NCBI GenBank assembly: GCA_029721515.1
Contig: CM056559.1
Location: 13,755,001-13,819,000, forward strand
Direction of reading: 5' to 3'
DNA length: 64,000 nt
Origin: Synanceia verrucosa
Taxonomy: Eukaryota; Chordata; Actinopteri; Perciformes; Synanceiidae
The stretch's first letter is position 1. The number at the start of each line of letters is the position of its first letter. Shown piece after piece: positions 1-11,964 of this stretch. The position numbers were made by a program, and so were the translations under genes. The notes beneath the pieces were generated by a model that did not search any database, was not told the origin of the DNA, and saw only the letters and a list, made by a program, of their open reading frames with translations.

Positions 1-3000
1 TCTATTAGCAGAAATTATAGATAATATTCATAACTATGGTTTCATCAGTATATAACCACTTGAAAAGAATATCGTATTTTTATTAGCATAGAATGAGCCC
101 TATAAATCATTACATTTCAACACAGAATCTGCCATGTTGTGCCACCATGTTTCTACAGTAGCCAAGAAAGGACAAACCAAACACTTGTGAAACTGCAGTC
201 ACATGAGCTCGGTTGCAATCTGCAACCACACCACCAGATGTTGACAAATCTTACACACTGGCCCAAAATATTCCAATGTGAATGTACTTCTAGATGTGTT
301 ATTATTTGCTAGCATTCTTACGATATCAACTTATAGCATGATAATATGTCAGCGTTGTGTTTACAGGTTGTTTAAGCTGTTCTACAAAAAAATAGTTCAT
401 TCATGATTTCATCACAGATAATGTTGTAGTTTGTTATTTGCTGCTTGTCAACAACGTGACACTATGTGAGCAGAACAAGTGAGAGTTGAATGGAAAGACG
501 AGGTGCAGAAGTGCTGTGTTGTTTGGAAAAGGTAACACAGTTTGCTTTGGTAGGATTTTTCCTGTCTAAATAAAGCACCGGAAAGGAGATCGGGAGGGAG
601 ATGCCTATTTGTATTTCAAAGGAAGTGGTGAGATTCAAGCAAATAAAAAAAAAAAAACATCCATTGCTTTGCCAGCCTTTCCCAGTCTGGCCCACTGTGT
701 GTGTGATTTGATTCCACTCCAGCTGAGAGAGCAGATAAATATTTCTGTGTGAAGGACAGGAGCTACACAAGCTGCTTTTCACCAGCAGATTTCAAGACAC
801 TTTAAATACCCCTAACCTTTTTGTCTTTATACCCTGAAAAAACCCATGTCATTTCTGCTGCAGAAATGACACTTTCTATGTATCACAGCCTGTTGAATGA
901 TGGTATTATCGTTATTATGGCTCTACAGAGAGCTATTTACCAATCAGGCCACAGGCACAGAAAAGATCATAAATAATTAAGCTTCTGTTCAGTCTGCACT
1001 TTCAAATTCCAGGAAGTATTAACGATTGGTAGATTTGGTCGCCCATAAATGTCAGTAAACACTCCAGGTTGAGGACAGAAGGTCTAATCAGGTTGTGATG
1101 TAATCAACTCAAGGAGCTGATACGCGAGCAACTCTCTGGGGAACTCAATCAACTGATGCGTGACACGGTTTCTTTTCGCTGCACAGCTTTAAGTCACAAC
1201 AAGAGCATTTTAGTTTCACGGTCACTAAACTTTTATATGGGTGTCAGGTGAGTTGTCTTGTCTTGCTCTTCTCTTATGTGATCCACAGACCTTGATTAGA
1301 CCTTGTTGGGGGGCACTCAAAATGAGCACCTAGCCTGATGTTGATATTGATCCCACTGAGCCATAAACTGAAACACATCTCACAGTGTGGCTTTTTATTG
1401 CCATATTAAAACACAATATGTTTCACTTTCAACATATTTGATTCAGGCTCAAGGGTGCTGAAACGTCTCTAATTTTAGACTTATGCAACAAACAAATCAG
1501 TTTTTAATGAAGGGATGAGTGTTCAGTGCTCACATTAATGGGTTGCTTCAGTTTCAATCACATATTATGAGCGTAGCTGTGGCAGGCTGCGTCACTCATC
1601 AGTCTCATCTTATTTACAGCAGCAGCTCTGCTCAGCGTGTTTGAGTAGCGACTGGAACAACAGGAACTTCACCTCTCATAAAAATCTGCTCCACTGCACT
1701 TTATTGCAGAGCACTAGTCAAACACTGCTGTCACATTTCATCTGCTGCCTCTTACTGCCCCTCTTTGTACTGGAAAGCCTTTAATTGTTTTGTGTTTTTG
1801 TGAGTACTGACAGTATGTTGGTTTCTGAGTCCACAGGGCGATGTATGAAAGATCTACATTTTTATCTTTTGTTTTTTTGGGAGATTATTGCAGCAATAAA
1901 TGCTTAATGGCCTTGAGAAGAAATGTTTAACTAGATTAGATTGCTGTTGTAAAAATTAAATTTCCAGCTTTGGATACATGAAAAATGTTCAAATTAATGA
2001 AAATTTTCAAAAGCAAATTATAGGTCTCTCTGAAGAAATGACAATATTTTCAGCTAAACTAGTTTGGCTCTCTGGATGGCAATATAGGTTTGTTTGTTGG
2101 TTCAAAGGGAAATCCCAGCAACTATGCAGATATTCATAATTAGTGGATGAATACTAATAGCATTGATGATCCTGCTGACCTTCCCTCTAGTGCAATTAAT
2201 ACTTTTCTGCATCACCTGCAAAACTACATTCCCATCAGCCTCAGCTGTGCTTTGTGTTTTGCACATGCTTGTGTTTAGCGCTAAAACTAGACACTAATTA
2301 GCAAATGAGATGATACTGAGTGTTATCGTCATTTTGAGCATATTAACATTTTGCTCAAAGCACTTCTGCTCACAAATGCAGTCTGACAGAGCGGCTGGTT
2401 TTCTTAACATAATAGAAAAAAAATAGGCTTTCTGTTCATATCTCTTTGTTGATAAAAAATAAAAAGCAGCTGTGACTGTTAATTTATCGATGGCAAACAA
2501 GTGCAAATGTTTCTAAAAAAATAAAACACTGGTAAAAATACTTTGTCCAGCTGGTGCTGAGTGTCCATTGCAGACATTCCTTTGACCCGAGTCCCAGAGG
2601 AGGATCTGTTAGTGCCCACATTGACTGATCTGAGTCTGGGGACCTCAAGCACACAAGTTCTGCCCCACAAACACACACATAAATACATGCTGAGGCACAG
2701 CTGAGCACCATAGATGTGTATGCCAACACACCAGATGTGACATGTATGCACACCTCCATGCACACACACACACACACACTCTCTCAAACTTGACATGGCA
2801 ATAATAAGGTTCAGAGACTTCCTCATTCTGCTGCAGCTCTCCTGACTCTCTTCCTTCACCCTCACTTATCCTGTCTCTCCCACCTCTCTCTTTCTTGTAA
2901 TTGGCAGCTTCTGCTTGGTGACCTAAGATGCTCAGGGCCTCTAAGCCACATAGCGTTGTCCCTCTTTTTTTATCTAAATCAGTGCTTCATAAAATTAGGT

Positions 3001-3042
3001 GCCACGTGACTCTGATTGGTGGCTTCCTACATGACAAAATGC

Positions 3043-3067
3043 TTTTTTTTTTTTTTTTTTTTTTTTT
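3043..3067. repeat. T25 homopolymer
   Basis: An uninterrupted run of 25 T. It could be the A-tail side of a decayed retroposon on the - strand, but no adjacent body is recognisable. Confidence 0.8.
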
Positions 3068-3298
3068 ACAATTTGAACATTAGCTAAACCAACAAGCAGG
3101 GATGGACAGATATGCTGGGATATGATTTACACAAGCAACTGATCTGAATTTTCACCCTGAGAAATTGAGTCCAAGGGGATCAAACCCATAATATATAGGG
3201 AAATGATAACTGAGCAGAAGATTACGGTGGACTATGGCCAGGCTAATAGGATGGTAAAAAACAAAAGAAAAACATTGCTGAGTTAATTTCTTGGACAA

Positions 3299-3303
<5 letters not shown>

Positions 3304-3352
<49 letters not shown>
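3304..3352. repeat. (AC)n microsatellite, ~24 units, perfect
   Basis: An uninterrupted AC/GT dinucleotide run of about 49 bp, likely polymorphic in length. The short open frame on its - strand is a repeat translation, not a gene. Confidence 0.95.
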
Positions 3353-3354
<2 letters not shown>

Positions 3355-3381
3355 TTTACCTCTTACCTCTTTTACAGTTAA

Positions 3382-3839
3382 CCCATTTAATCTAACATTC
3401 ATACCAGCATGGTTTTGAAACGTAACATTTTAAGACTGATGGCTATTGCGACCTTAAAATGCTGGTAGAATTGCAACCACATAAGACAAAGCAATACTTA
3501 TTTTGCATATGAAAATAACAGTTACACTTACATTTCATGCATTCATCGTTTCCCAGAGCGCTGTTTCATTCCACTAATGGGTGTGCCGGAAACCGGAAAA
3601 AGGAATACTCAAACAACAACATTATAATCCATACAGAGATTCTTCACGGCACATCCTATGTTGGATATAAGTCATCATGTTGTGTGCGTGAAGCATCATA
3701 TGATTCGCCATAAGTTTCTGGCAGAGATCTGATTGCACACATGTATTGCTTTGCTTTTTTTTATGTACTTGCTGTCTTTTTGTATAATACAAAAACAAAA
3801 AGGCTCTGACGGCCTTGCTCTATGATAGGCCATAAAGGG
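3382..3839. mobile_element. Candidate piggyBac-like MITE with TTAA flanks
   Basis: A 458 bp segment is bounded on both sides by TTAA (3378-3381 and 3840-3843), the target duplicated by piggyBac transposons. Both ends begin with CCC reading inward, followed by loosely matching T/A-rich sequence (CCCATTTAA against CCCTTTATGG). It contains no transposase. The terminal match is short, so a chance TTAA pair cannot be excluded. Confidence 0.4.
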
Positions 3840-4410
3840 TTAATCCACCACACAAACCAAACACCAGTAAGGAGATCCATTATGGTCCATTGCCATCCCT
3901 CAACATCCAGGTGCTGGTTGTACTCCTGAATCCAGGAGACCTTCTGTAATAGCCTGTCAGAGATATTGTTGTTATTAAGTGATTTGCAGCACTATTTTAT
4001 AAACTGCTGTGCAATTTGACATGACAGCACAGGCATAACTGAACATTAAAAATGTCAGCATTTTTAGGCATGCCAGTTCAAGGGACTTAAAGTTGCATAG
4101 AGTGTATATTGATTCCCAAATATGAGACCCTTAATGGAATAGACACATGTTAGTGGCACCTGTGTTTTTCTTGCAGTGACACGGTAATGTCTTGAATTTT
4201 TTCTAATCAGGGGCAGGGTGTTCAAGCTTCAGTTTTGCAAATGTTTTACAGTACTACATGGATTAACACTACACTCCCAAATTATAGAGGCCCTGCACAT
4301 TTACACAGATGTTTGCAGTTGTGGCTGATTGGCTGATTAGTACTCTGCTCAAGTTCGAGCTGGGTGGTAGAAATTTCCTGAGGTCACGAAACTCACTGAC
4401 TTGGCCTGAG

Positions 4411-4434
4411 GATGATGATGATGATGATGATGAT
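4411..4434. repeat. (GAT)n trinucleotide repeat
   Basis: About eight tandem GAT units. Non-coding as far as can be seen. Confidence 0.85.
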
Positions 4435-5271
4435 GGTGAACAGAAACAACAAATTGGTAGAGCTGTCAATCAATCACAGCCTTGAGTAGAGGTCTCATCA
4501 GGCAAAGATAATTGTGAACCCCAGTGTATTTGGAGCATCAAACTTAGTAACATAATCATTCTAGGCTTCTTTCCTGTTCCAGCTGTAAACTTAGACCAGA
4601 GCCGGCAATGATATCTCTTTATACAGCTCTGACAGGGACCAAAACCGTGATTCTTTAATTTTTCCATGCTTATGCTACCAAACTCCTCACTGAGTCTTGA
4701 GAATGTAAAAAAACTGACATCTGAAGCCTCTTGGAGATATTTAAAGGCCTTGAATGTCAACAAACATTTAACAGGCTCCTGTTTCACTCTGCATTGCTCT
4801 CTTAGTAATCCCCGCTGCTTCCTTGTGTGTAGACTGGGAAGGCCATATAAGGTAGACAATCTGTGTTGGACCTTGAGACTCTTGTCCCATGATAGACACA
4901 CAGGAATAGAGTGCAACATGTGGTTTTACAGTGATCAAGAACCAACAACTTCTCTGTTTGGGGAAAAGAGATGAGACAAGTTCATGTTGTGTCCTGTCCC
5001 AGATCTACAGAAGATTATACATGAAGAAGCAAAAGAAGGGAAGTGTGCATGCATGGTGGTGGGAGTTGTGTGAAAATGCGCAGCGGGGGTGTGTGGAGTG
5101 AAAACACACCGTGAAAGTTGAATTTTCACAACAGCACTTTCATTTTCACGGATGACTTGGTGGAAAGCAGGCATGACCTGGGGAAGGCTGTGTGTAAGCG
5201 CACGCGGAGGTTGAGTGACGTGCTCCTCTGCGGGTTGACTGTTGATGTGGAGCTGAGCCTTAAAGTACCGG

Positions 5272-5272
<1 letters not shown>

Positions 5273-5303
<31 letters not shown>
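5273..5303 (+). repeat. (CT)n tract ending in CAG
   Basis: About 14 CT units followed by CAG and then TTTTATCC. It is either a promoter GAGA/CT microsatellite or a polypyrimidine tract of a cryptic 3' splice site within the 5' UTR block. Confidence 0.8.
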
Positions 5304-5308
<5 letters not shown>

Positions 5309-5597
5309 TATCCTCGCTCTCCACAGCTCGAGTATCAGTTACCGGGTCCCGACCAATCCGCGCTCGCTGTCAGAGCTCGAGAGGAGGCAGCGGAGAGCAG
5401 AGCACAACAAGGCTCACAGGCTGCAGAGGGGAGAGAAGAAGCGAAAGGTGCTCACACCGTGCCATCTCTCCATCCATCCATCGTCTATATCCTCCTTCAC
5501 CTCCTCCCCTCACCTCCTCTCCTCCTCTCCTCACCTAGCCCGCCAGGTTCCTCCTTAACTGCGGCTGTTTGGGTTCACCGGGGAGGCGCGAGGCAGG

Positions 5598-5642
5598 ATG
5601 CGCGATGGGACAAGCGTGCGGACACGCGCTCCTCTGCCGTAG
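5598..5642 (+). promoter_or_regulatory. Overlapping upstream ORF in pde2a exon 1
   Basis: An ATG lies 7 nt before the pde2a start codon in a different frame. It opens 14 codons and stops at TAG 5640-5642, inside the pde2a coding sequence. It has A at -3, so it could capture scanning ribosomes, while the main ATG has G at -3 and G at +4. Such an overlapping uORF would be expected to dampen translation of the long isoform. This is seen in sequence; any effect is inferred. Confidence 0.5.
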
Positions 5643-5663
5643 CCAACCGCCGTCCTCCGAGAT
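5605..5663 (+). CDS. pde2a: pde2a coding exon 1 (long, PDE2A3-type N terminus)
   Basis: First coding exon of cGMP-stimulated phosphodiesterase 2A, which hydrolyses cAMP and cGMP and is activated by cGMP bound to its GAF-B domain. The exon encodes MGQACGHALLCRSQPPSSE plus two bases of codon 20. Mammalian PDE2A3 begins MGQACGHSILCRSQ, a near match. Gly2 and Cys5 form the myristoylation/palmitoylation signal that anchors PDE2A3 to membranes, so this isoform is predicted to be membrane-bound. The start was chosen by homology and Kozak context (G at -3, G at +4). The exon ends before a strong donor, GTAAGTG at 5664, giving a phase-2 intron. Joined to exon 2 the junction codon is ATA (Ile), followed by RGQQVFL. 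Only the N-terminal ~50 residues of a ~930-residue protein lie in this window. Confidence 0.93.
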
Positions 5664-7316
5664 GTAAGTGTGTGTGTTTATCTAATAAGTAAATGTGTTG
5701 GGTATACTGCGTGTTGTTTTTGCCACTTCTACATACAGCTTTCAAACTGAACGAGCCACATGCAGACTGCTGGTGAAGTAGGCTGGTAGTGACAGTGACC
5801 TGCTGGGTGTCATCCCTCCGCGACCCCAGGAGAACTGTGCACCCCCACACTGAAATATCACTCAGTGTCCTCAAAGTGTGTCTTGTCTGCTCTACACAGA
5901 GTTTACAGGCCTGATCTGCCTTGTCTCATATCAGTACTCTGATACGTTTCTCTTCATCTAATATCCCTATCGGGGATTCACTGCAATAGCCCTCATAATT
6001 GCATTCTCTCAATCGTTATGTTCAAATGATTTTTTAAGTTATGTCCTCAGAGCAAATCACCATATTCTGAAATGCTATTTGGCCTAATCTTTTGTTGCCT
6101 CACAGTCCAGACACTTTCTCATAAGGCATCCCACATAAAAGGGTTATAAGCTGTAACTTATATAATGTTTTAATGGCAAATAAACAATGTAGCGCTGCTT
6201 TATGGATCAGTTCATAAGAAAAGCTTTCTGGTGGCCAGGTTGTGGGAACTTCTCTTTAGTGGATTAGACCTAGATTGTAATTGTTTGTTGCTGACTTATT
6301 GTGCATTTCTTAATTGATTACCAATATTTGTGACTGCACAAAAATGATAAAACAGCATAAGAGATTTTTCAAAATCTGTCTCATTAGTGGTTTATAACTC
6401 ATGTAAAATGCGTTATGTGATTTCTTAACTATTATTAAAAAAGTCGTTATAGGCTTTATAGATAAACTTGAGAGTAAATGTCCCTTATGTGCCTTTTCTT
6501 CCTTTGAAACTCCCAAAAATGCATCATGACAGAGTTTAAAACCAGGCAGTTTTTCCAGAATCAGTGTTCATTCTTGACCCAGAGGCTGTTTGCCTTGTTG
6601 ATAAACGTTGACATTTTGGAGATTTGGAGCCTAGCGTTGCATCCCGGCTTTGTAAAGCTTATAGTGTTTGTTGAGAATGCCTCAGAGAGGTGTTGGTGTT
6701 GTGGTTGTTCACTTCCAGGTTGTGTTTGTGATAACTTCTTCCAGCAACACCTGTCTTCTAAATGTCAGGGAAGTGCTTCATGTTCAGCTAAATGTTTGCT
6801 AATAAAGTAGAGCCTTCCTGATATTGAAACAGGTTTCTTTGGTTTGAAATGAAAGTTTGCCATGTAAACATACAGCATCTGCTCTAAAATTAAGTGATGC
6901 ATGTGATCAAACAGCATAATGCCCCTCAGGGCATGCGTTGATGCCAACACTGTGTGTTTTTGTAATACTATAAGTTCCCCCCCTCTCTCATAGCTGAATA
7001 GCATCAACCAACATTTGTCTCAAAGTTGGGAAAAAACCCTTCTAATGTGCTCTTCATTCAATAAGGGAAATCACTGAAGGATAATGGCTTTTATTCACCT
7101 CACCAGTACTTGTCCGAAAAGACTAAGCTTCTTACATTGGGCATTTGTTGGCCAATCTAGGAGAAAATAGCCAGAGTTGTGGAAGGATAATGAATCTGCC
7201 AGGTGGATGTCAGTGATCTCTGACATACAATTAGTTTCAGGAGCTGTTCTCACCTGCTCCTCTCAAGCTGCAGTTGATTTGACTCAGAGACTTAGCACCA
7301 GTGATTAGTTAAAGGG

Positions 7317-7809
7317 TAACCTGGGTATGTGGAACCTATTTCCCATGTTTTTTTGAGTCTAAGTGGCTAATGGAGACAACATTTTTTAAAATTGATCCAG
7401 TATTGAGGGAGAGCTTTGTAAGCAGCAGCTGTGAAATAAGACGGCAGCTTGCGAGTGCAAGTGAGTATTGTCGATATACGTTAAAAGTGCTTGTTTTTAC
7501 CAGTGACTCTACTTAGATTGAAGTGTTGGACAAAATCAGGGGCTCTACAGACAAATAAAATGTTTTCTTACCTTTCACTGCATGCTCTGAATCAAGTAAA
7601 TACAGACGATTTCTGCCATTTTCCGAATTTCAGAGAGTGTGAGACTCTTTCCATTTTGTCTAACACTTATAATAACAATCAGAACTTGTTATAGTAAAAA
7701 CAAGCACTTTCAGTGGACGTAAACGTTGGCACCAGCTGGATCAGTTTCAGGTACTGTGGTCCCTATTAGTTAGTTAGACACAAAAACTTGGGAAAATAGA
7801 GTCCAGGTT
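7317..7809. mobile_element. Foldback MITE with long terminal inverted repeats
   Basis: The left half (about 7317-7530) and right half (about 7640-7809) are imperfect reverse complements over roughly 170-200 bp. Landmarks: AAAGTGCTTGTTTTTAC near 7484-7500 is matched inverted at about 7695-7712; GTTGGACAAAAT near 7524 is matched inverted near 7655; AACCTGG at the left edge is matched by CCAGGTT at the right edge. No transposase frame lies in the ~110 bp centre. This is a non-autonomous DNA element that could fold into a large hairpin. The superfamily is not determined because no clear target duplication is visible. Confidence 0.6.
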
Positions 7810-8328
7810 GAAAAGGGTCATAAAGCATAATGGTGTCTTGAAGCGGATTTCATGTCCTATATACCTCCTCTTGTGATTGAGCATTGTGATCAGATAAAAC
7901 CATGTTAGAGGAACATCCACAGCCTTTTGTCTCCATCATCATAATGGTTTTCTTGGATTCTGAACTGTAGCTTTGAGATGCAGTTATTCATCAGAAATAT
8001 TGACCAGGCTCTTCAGTTTCAGGAATCACATCCATGTACTTTGCCTAAGATTAGACCTCTATTCAACCTTGGTTTGTGATGTCTTTACGTTGCTACATGT
8101 GTGTTTGCATTGTTTAAAACAGCATTTTGAGGAGAGCTCACTCATATTCAATGCACACGGTTTATCATCTTGCATCATTTTAGCAGCCGGCAGGCATCGC
8201 CCTTATAATCTCTGTTTGGGTGTGTGTGTTTGTGTGCCAGCGAGTGTGCATGTGAGTGGTCTTCAGCCTGAAAAATATTGCAATTTACTGGATTGAAGCC
8301 AGGAAGTCAGATATACAGCCTCCTGCTG

Positions 8329-8330
<2 letters not shown>

Positions 8331-8368
<38 letters not shown>

Positions 8369-8406
8369 CGCACGCACGCACACACGCACGCACGCACACA
8401 CACACA
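8331..8406. repeat. CA/CG compound microsatellite
   Basis: A perfect CA run passes into alternating CACG blocks, giving about 76 bp of purine-pyrimidine alternation with Z-DNA potential. Open frames here are repeat translations. Confidence 0.95.
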
Positions 8407-8468
8407 GAGAAATGCACAAAAGTACACGGCAGCAGCAGAGTTGTAACCTGATTCCTGATGACTGACTC

Positions 8469-8502
8469 TGTGTGTGTGTGTGTGTGCGTGTGCGTGTGCG
8501 TG
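8469..8502. repeat. TG/CG microsatellite
   Basis: A short TG run with CG interruptions, 63 bp after a complementary CA tract, so the two can pair as an inverted repeat. Confidence 0.9.
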
Positions 8503-8594
8503 AGAAAGAGAGAGAAAGGATGCTGACGTTGCACTGTTATCATCAGTAATGGGCTCATCAATACTAAAATATTCAGAGATAGAGAGACACACAC

Positions 8595-8597
<3 letters not shown>

Positions 8598-8636
<39 letters not shown>
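8598..8636. repeat. (GA)n microsatellite
   Basis: About 19 perfect GA units, preceded by ACACAC. A homopurine tract. Confidence 0.95.
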
Positions 8637-8637
<1 letters not shown>

Positions 8638-9305
8638 AAAGAGACAGAAGGAAGAGGACGTTAAAGTGAAAGCAGCGGGAGAGCACTGAAGCACTGTGCG
8701 TTTCATGTGTTTGTATATCTACAGAATCTGTGCCCTCCACAGCACATTTGCCTTAAAAGCCAGAATTTAATGTGAAATATTCTTCTAAAAGTACAACACA
8801 TACTCAAAGTACGTAGGTAATATAGTACATTTCATTCAAATATTCATTCAAATAAACATGTAAAAAATAGAATCATTTTAATCGAAGTGCCTTGCATTCC
8901 CATGACGGACACTCTTGTCCTCCTGCTTGGAGTTCAAATTAAGTATGCAGTTATTTACTTAAGCGAAGTACTTAAGTGAAAGAAAGAATATCATTTTCTG
9001 CATTAATATTATGAGGTGACTGGCAAAGCTTGGATGCCATGAAGCTCTTTCTTCTGAATCATCAGTATGAAAGATGAGAAACTGTGTAAAAAGAGCATCT
9101 GTATCTGTAATGACAAGTTAAAGGTCGAAGAGTGTGAAAGAAGACAGAAGTAAAGTCAAGTTAAAAGTAGCAAACCAAGCTTGAAACTCTGCTCCCAACA
9201 CCACCAATGAAAAGTTTGTGATCGAGATTAAGCTTTGTAGGGCTTTGATAATAATATATTCGGCAGTTTAAATTAACTTTGGGATTCTCAGTTTGGGTTT
9301 TAAGA

Positions 9306-9625
9306 AGGGCTGCACAATTAAGTGAAATTTTATCAATATCCCAATGTTGTCTGCTGCAATTTTCAAATTACCAGAGACACCATCATTGAAAAATGTGGCC
9401 AAAATACCATTTTAAATTAAATATTGTGGTGCTGCAGGGACACATCATGTTGTACAGACATAAAAAAAACAACTATGCTTTTCAGTCTAAATATGTCTTT
9501 CAGTCTAAATTAAAATAATTAATGTAAAAATAACCATTCCCTCTAATATCATTAATCTTATTGCAATTGTAATAGCAGTCGAAAAAATCACAATCAGATA
9601 TTGTCTTTCCAAGTTGTGCAGCTCT
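9306..9625. mobile_element. Candidate hAT-type MITE
   Basis: The 320 bp segment starts AGGGCTGCACAA (9306-9317) and ends TTGTGCAGCTCT (9614-9625), terminal inverted repeats matching at 11 of 12 positions. Interior sequence is AT-rich and non-coding. GGGCTGCAC termini are common among fish hAT-derived MITEs. I could not identify an 8 bp target duplication, so the boundaries are approximate. Confidence 0.45.
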
Positions 9626-11284
9626 AGCTATCAGTGAATTCAATAACTGGTGAAGTGTTTTTGTTCCTGATTGCAGAGAGGAAGCATTCTGAATTTGCTA
9701 CGGCTCTGATTTTTGCCTCTGGCCATACCAAAGGAATGAAGGAAATACACTTTTTTTTCTCCGGACCACCGCCAAAAGGATTGAAACCACATAACAACCA
9801 CCATAACAGACATCTAGTATCATCATATTCTCTTTCCTAATACTGCTCCACTTGCTACTTAGCTGACCTTGACTTTAATATGCAGTTTAAACAGAACTGT
9901 TGTAGATGTACGTAGTAGTAGCAGAGGTTACACAGCACAGGAATGACAGAGTTAAGTCTCCAGTACATCAAGACAGCATTCATTTGGAATGTGGTAGAAA
10001 ATTGGTGTAATCACAGTGAATTCAACAGCATTCAATACGTGCTATAACAAGGCCAACAAACTGTTTAACATATATGTTTAACAGAGTGTAATCTGTGGTG
10101 TATGAGCAAAGTGGAAATCCATTTTATCATTAGCTTTAGCTAAACGCTGTTTGGTTCTCCTTGATTAGTCTGCCAGTAATTTCCTATATCCATTATAAAT
10201 CATTATGGTCATCCTGTACCTCTAGTAGGTTTTATCCAAATTGATGCGCCATATTAGTAGCTATTTATTAAATTATGAGCTTTTAAATGTGTGCATAACC
10301 CTGGCAAATACGTTGTACTTTAATTGATATGTAAATGGAACCAATATGGAGTCAATGAGGCTGAGCAAAGGACAATAATTTGTACTGCAGAGAGAAAATG
10401 TTTATAGTTGGTCCAACTGATAACATTGTAAGATGAACTAGATGCTGATTTTCGGTCAGAATGTTGACATTGTTTTAGTCCTGTTTTATTTTACATGTAA
10501 CAGTGATAATCTGAATCAACATCTAGCACAATGTGGACAAAATAAGCCAGGATCATTTTGTAAATGGGATCAAAATTTTAACCAAAGCTGTAAATGTGAT
10601 AGTTTGCTTGAGGTAATGGTGCCATTTGCAGTTGTTTACTATGAAGCAGCTGTAGGAATACGATGCACATGGAGAAACAGTAGCTAATTTTCAAGAATCA
10701 GAGCAGGTCTCTAATGAGACAGACTGACATTGCAGTAATAGTCTTCATTACAGCACTGACAAACTGTTGTACAGGGGAGTAAATCTTGAAACCTAATGTT
10801 CCAATACACTATGAATCACATGCATAGACCTGTTCTGCAGCTGATTGGGCCATTTATTTACATTTCATAATAACTTTTATCTAGCCAACGCACAACATAA
10901 TTCTGCTAAAAGTCCCCCAAAATGTTAATTTAATTTTACAGTATTTATTTGCAGGAGCAGGGGGGGTGGTTTTGCAGTGCTGATCTAGAAAAGGTGCAAT
11001 ATTGTGTGTTTCTACTGTTTCTATTGTGGGTTCTGCACAAGAATAGAAAACCTAGCCAGCTGATCAGTTGTGATGGCTGTTTCTCACACCTTATTAGGAA
11101 GTGTTATTTTAAAGATGGAGGCTAGAATTACAGTTAGGTTGAGTTTAATACGTCATATATTATAGGTTTAACATTAAGGAGCAGGTTTTAGTTGTGTTGA
11201 GGCTTGGATGAAAGTACAATATATGACAGGCATGGCAGGAGTTCAGCTCCAGGGAGTGAATTTAAGTCAATACAATATCATCAT

Positions 11285-11286
<2 letters not shown>

Positions 11287-11321
<35 letters not shown>

Positions 11322-11330
11322 TGCGTGTGC
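11287..11330. repeat. (GT)n microsatellite with GCGC end
   Basis: TG alternation ending in GCGCGTGCGTGTGC. Non-coding. Confidence 0.9.
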
Positions 11331-11435
11331 CTTGAGGTGTCTCGGGGAAATGAGCCTGACAGCTCCCATGGTTCCCAGCTTTGGCTCCAGCAGCTCCTGT
11401 CAGCCTTCTTATCTCTGTGGACTGTTGCCACAGAC

Positions 11436-11437
<2 letters not shown>

Positions 11438-11492
<55 letters not shown>
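11438..11492. repeat. (TG)n microsatellite, ~27 units, perfect
   Basis: An uninterrupted dinucleotide run of about 55 bp. Overlapping open frames rich in Cys/Val are artefacts of the repeat. Confidence 0.95.
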
Positions 11493-11494
<2 letters not shown>

Positions 11495-11964
11495 AGAAAG
11501 AGTGCGTGTGTGTGTTTACAAGCATGTCAGTGTATGGAAGTTACAAGTGCGTGTGTGTGTTTGTGTGTATGTTGCTGTCAGTCATCCAATGGACAGCCAC
11601 AAGTGTGTGTGCTTTTTTAAGTCAGTGGCTACGATTGGTGTGTGTGTGTGTTTGTGTGTGCGAGTGTGCGTTCCCTTGAGAGGTTAAGGTGGGAGGAGAG
11701 GCAGCTGTGTTTGGGACACAGAGATTTAGTTTAATTAGAAAAACAGTATCAAGTACCCCTCCGTGTGTGACAAGACCCTCATTGAAGGCAGAAGAGGAAA
11801 ATCACCTTAAATAAATGTGGCCTAATCTGCAAAAGAGAAAAAAAATTAAAAAAATTAATAAAATTAGGTTTTCACTCTTTTCTCTTTAGCACTCTTAAAC
11901 AGTTATCTTTGAGGTCTGTGTATATATACCTAAATATGCTTTCTGTAATGGTTAATCTATAATT

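Larger units (their letters stand above)
1..5179. other. Upstream flank of pde2a, no gene recognised
   Basis: This 5.2 kb stretch precedes the CpG-rich promoter block. Both strands carry only short open frames with no recognisable domain, and several are translations of CA or T tracts. It contains (CA)n at 2761-2779, a T tract at 3043-3067, (AC)n at 3304-3352, a TTAA-flanked MITE candidate at 3382-3839 and a (GAT)n run at 4411-4434. I see no exon of a neighbouring gene. Distal pde2a regulatory sequence may lie here, but nothing in the bases alone identifies it. Confidence 0.6.
5180..5663 (+). promoter_or_regulatory. CpG-rich promoter and 5' UTR block of pde2a
   Basis: CpG and GC content rise sharply compared with the flanks from about 5190 to the exon 1 donor, for example around 5200-5240, 5335-5400 and 5575-5660. 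The block runs directly into the pde2a start codon at 5605. No clear TATA box is visible, so a CpG-island promoter with dispersed starts is the likely class. A pure CT tract at 5273-5303 ends in CAG and resembles a splice acceptor, so an additional upstream non-coding exon is possible. The transcription start cannot be fixed from sequence alone. Confidence 0.65.

Noticed and set aside
1..5179. Exon of an upstream neighbour gene
   Set aside because: No frame with recognisable domain plus splice sites on either strand.
8256..8706. Several open frames of 69-147 codons on both strands
   Set aside because: They translate CA/TG/GA microsatellites (runs of His-Thr, Cys-Val, Leu-Ser) and have no non-repetitive domain.
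11208..11687. 159-codon open frame on + strand
   Set aside because: Mostly Cys-Val from two TG arrays; no homology or splice structure seen.
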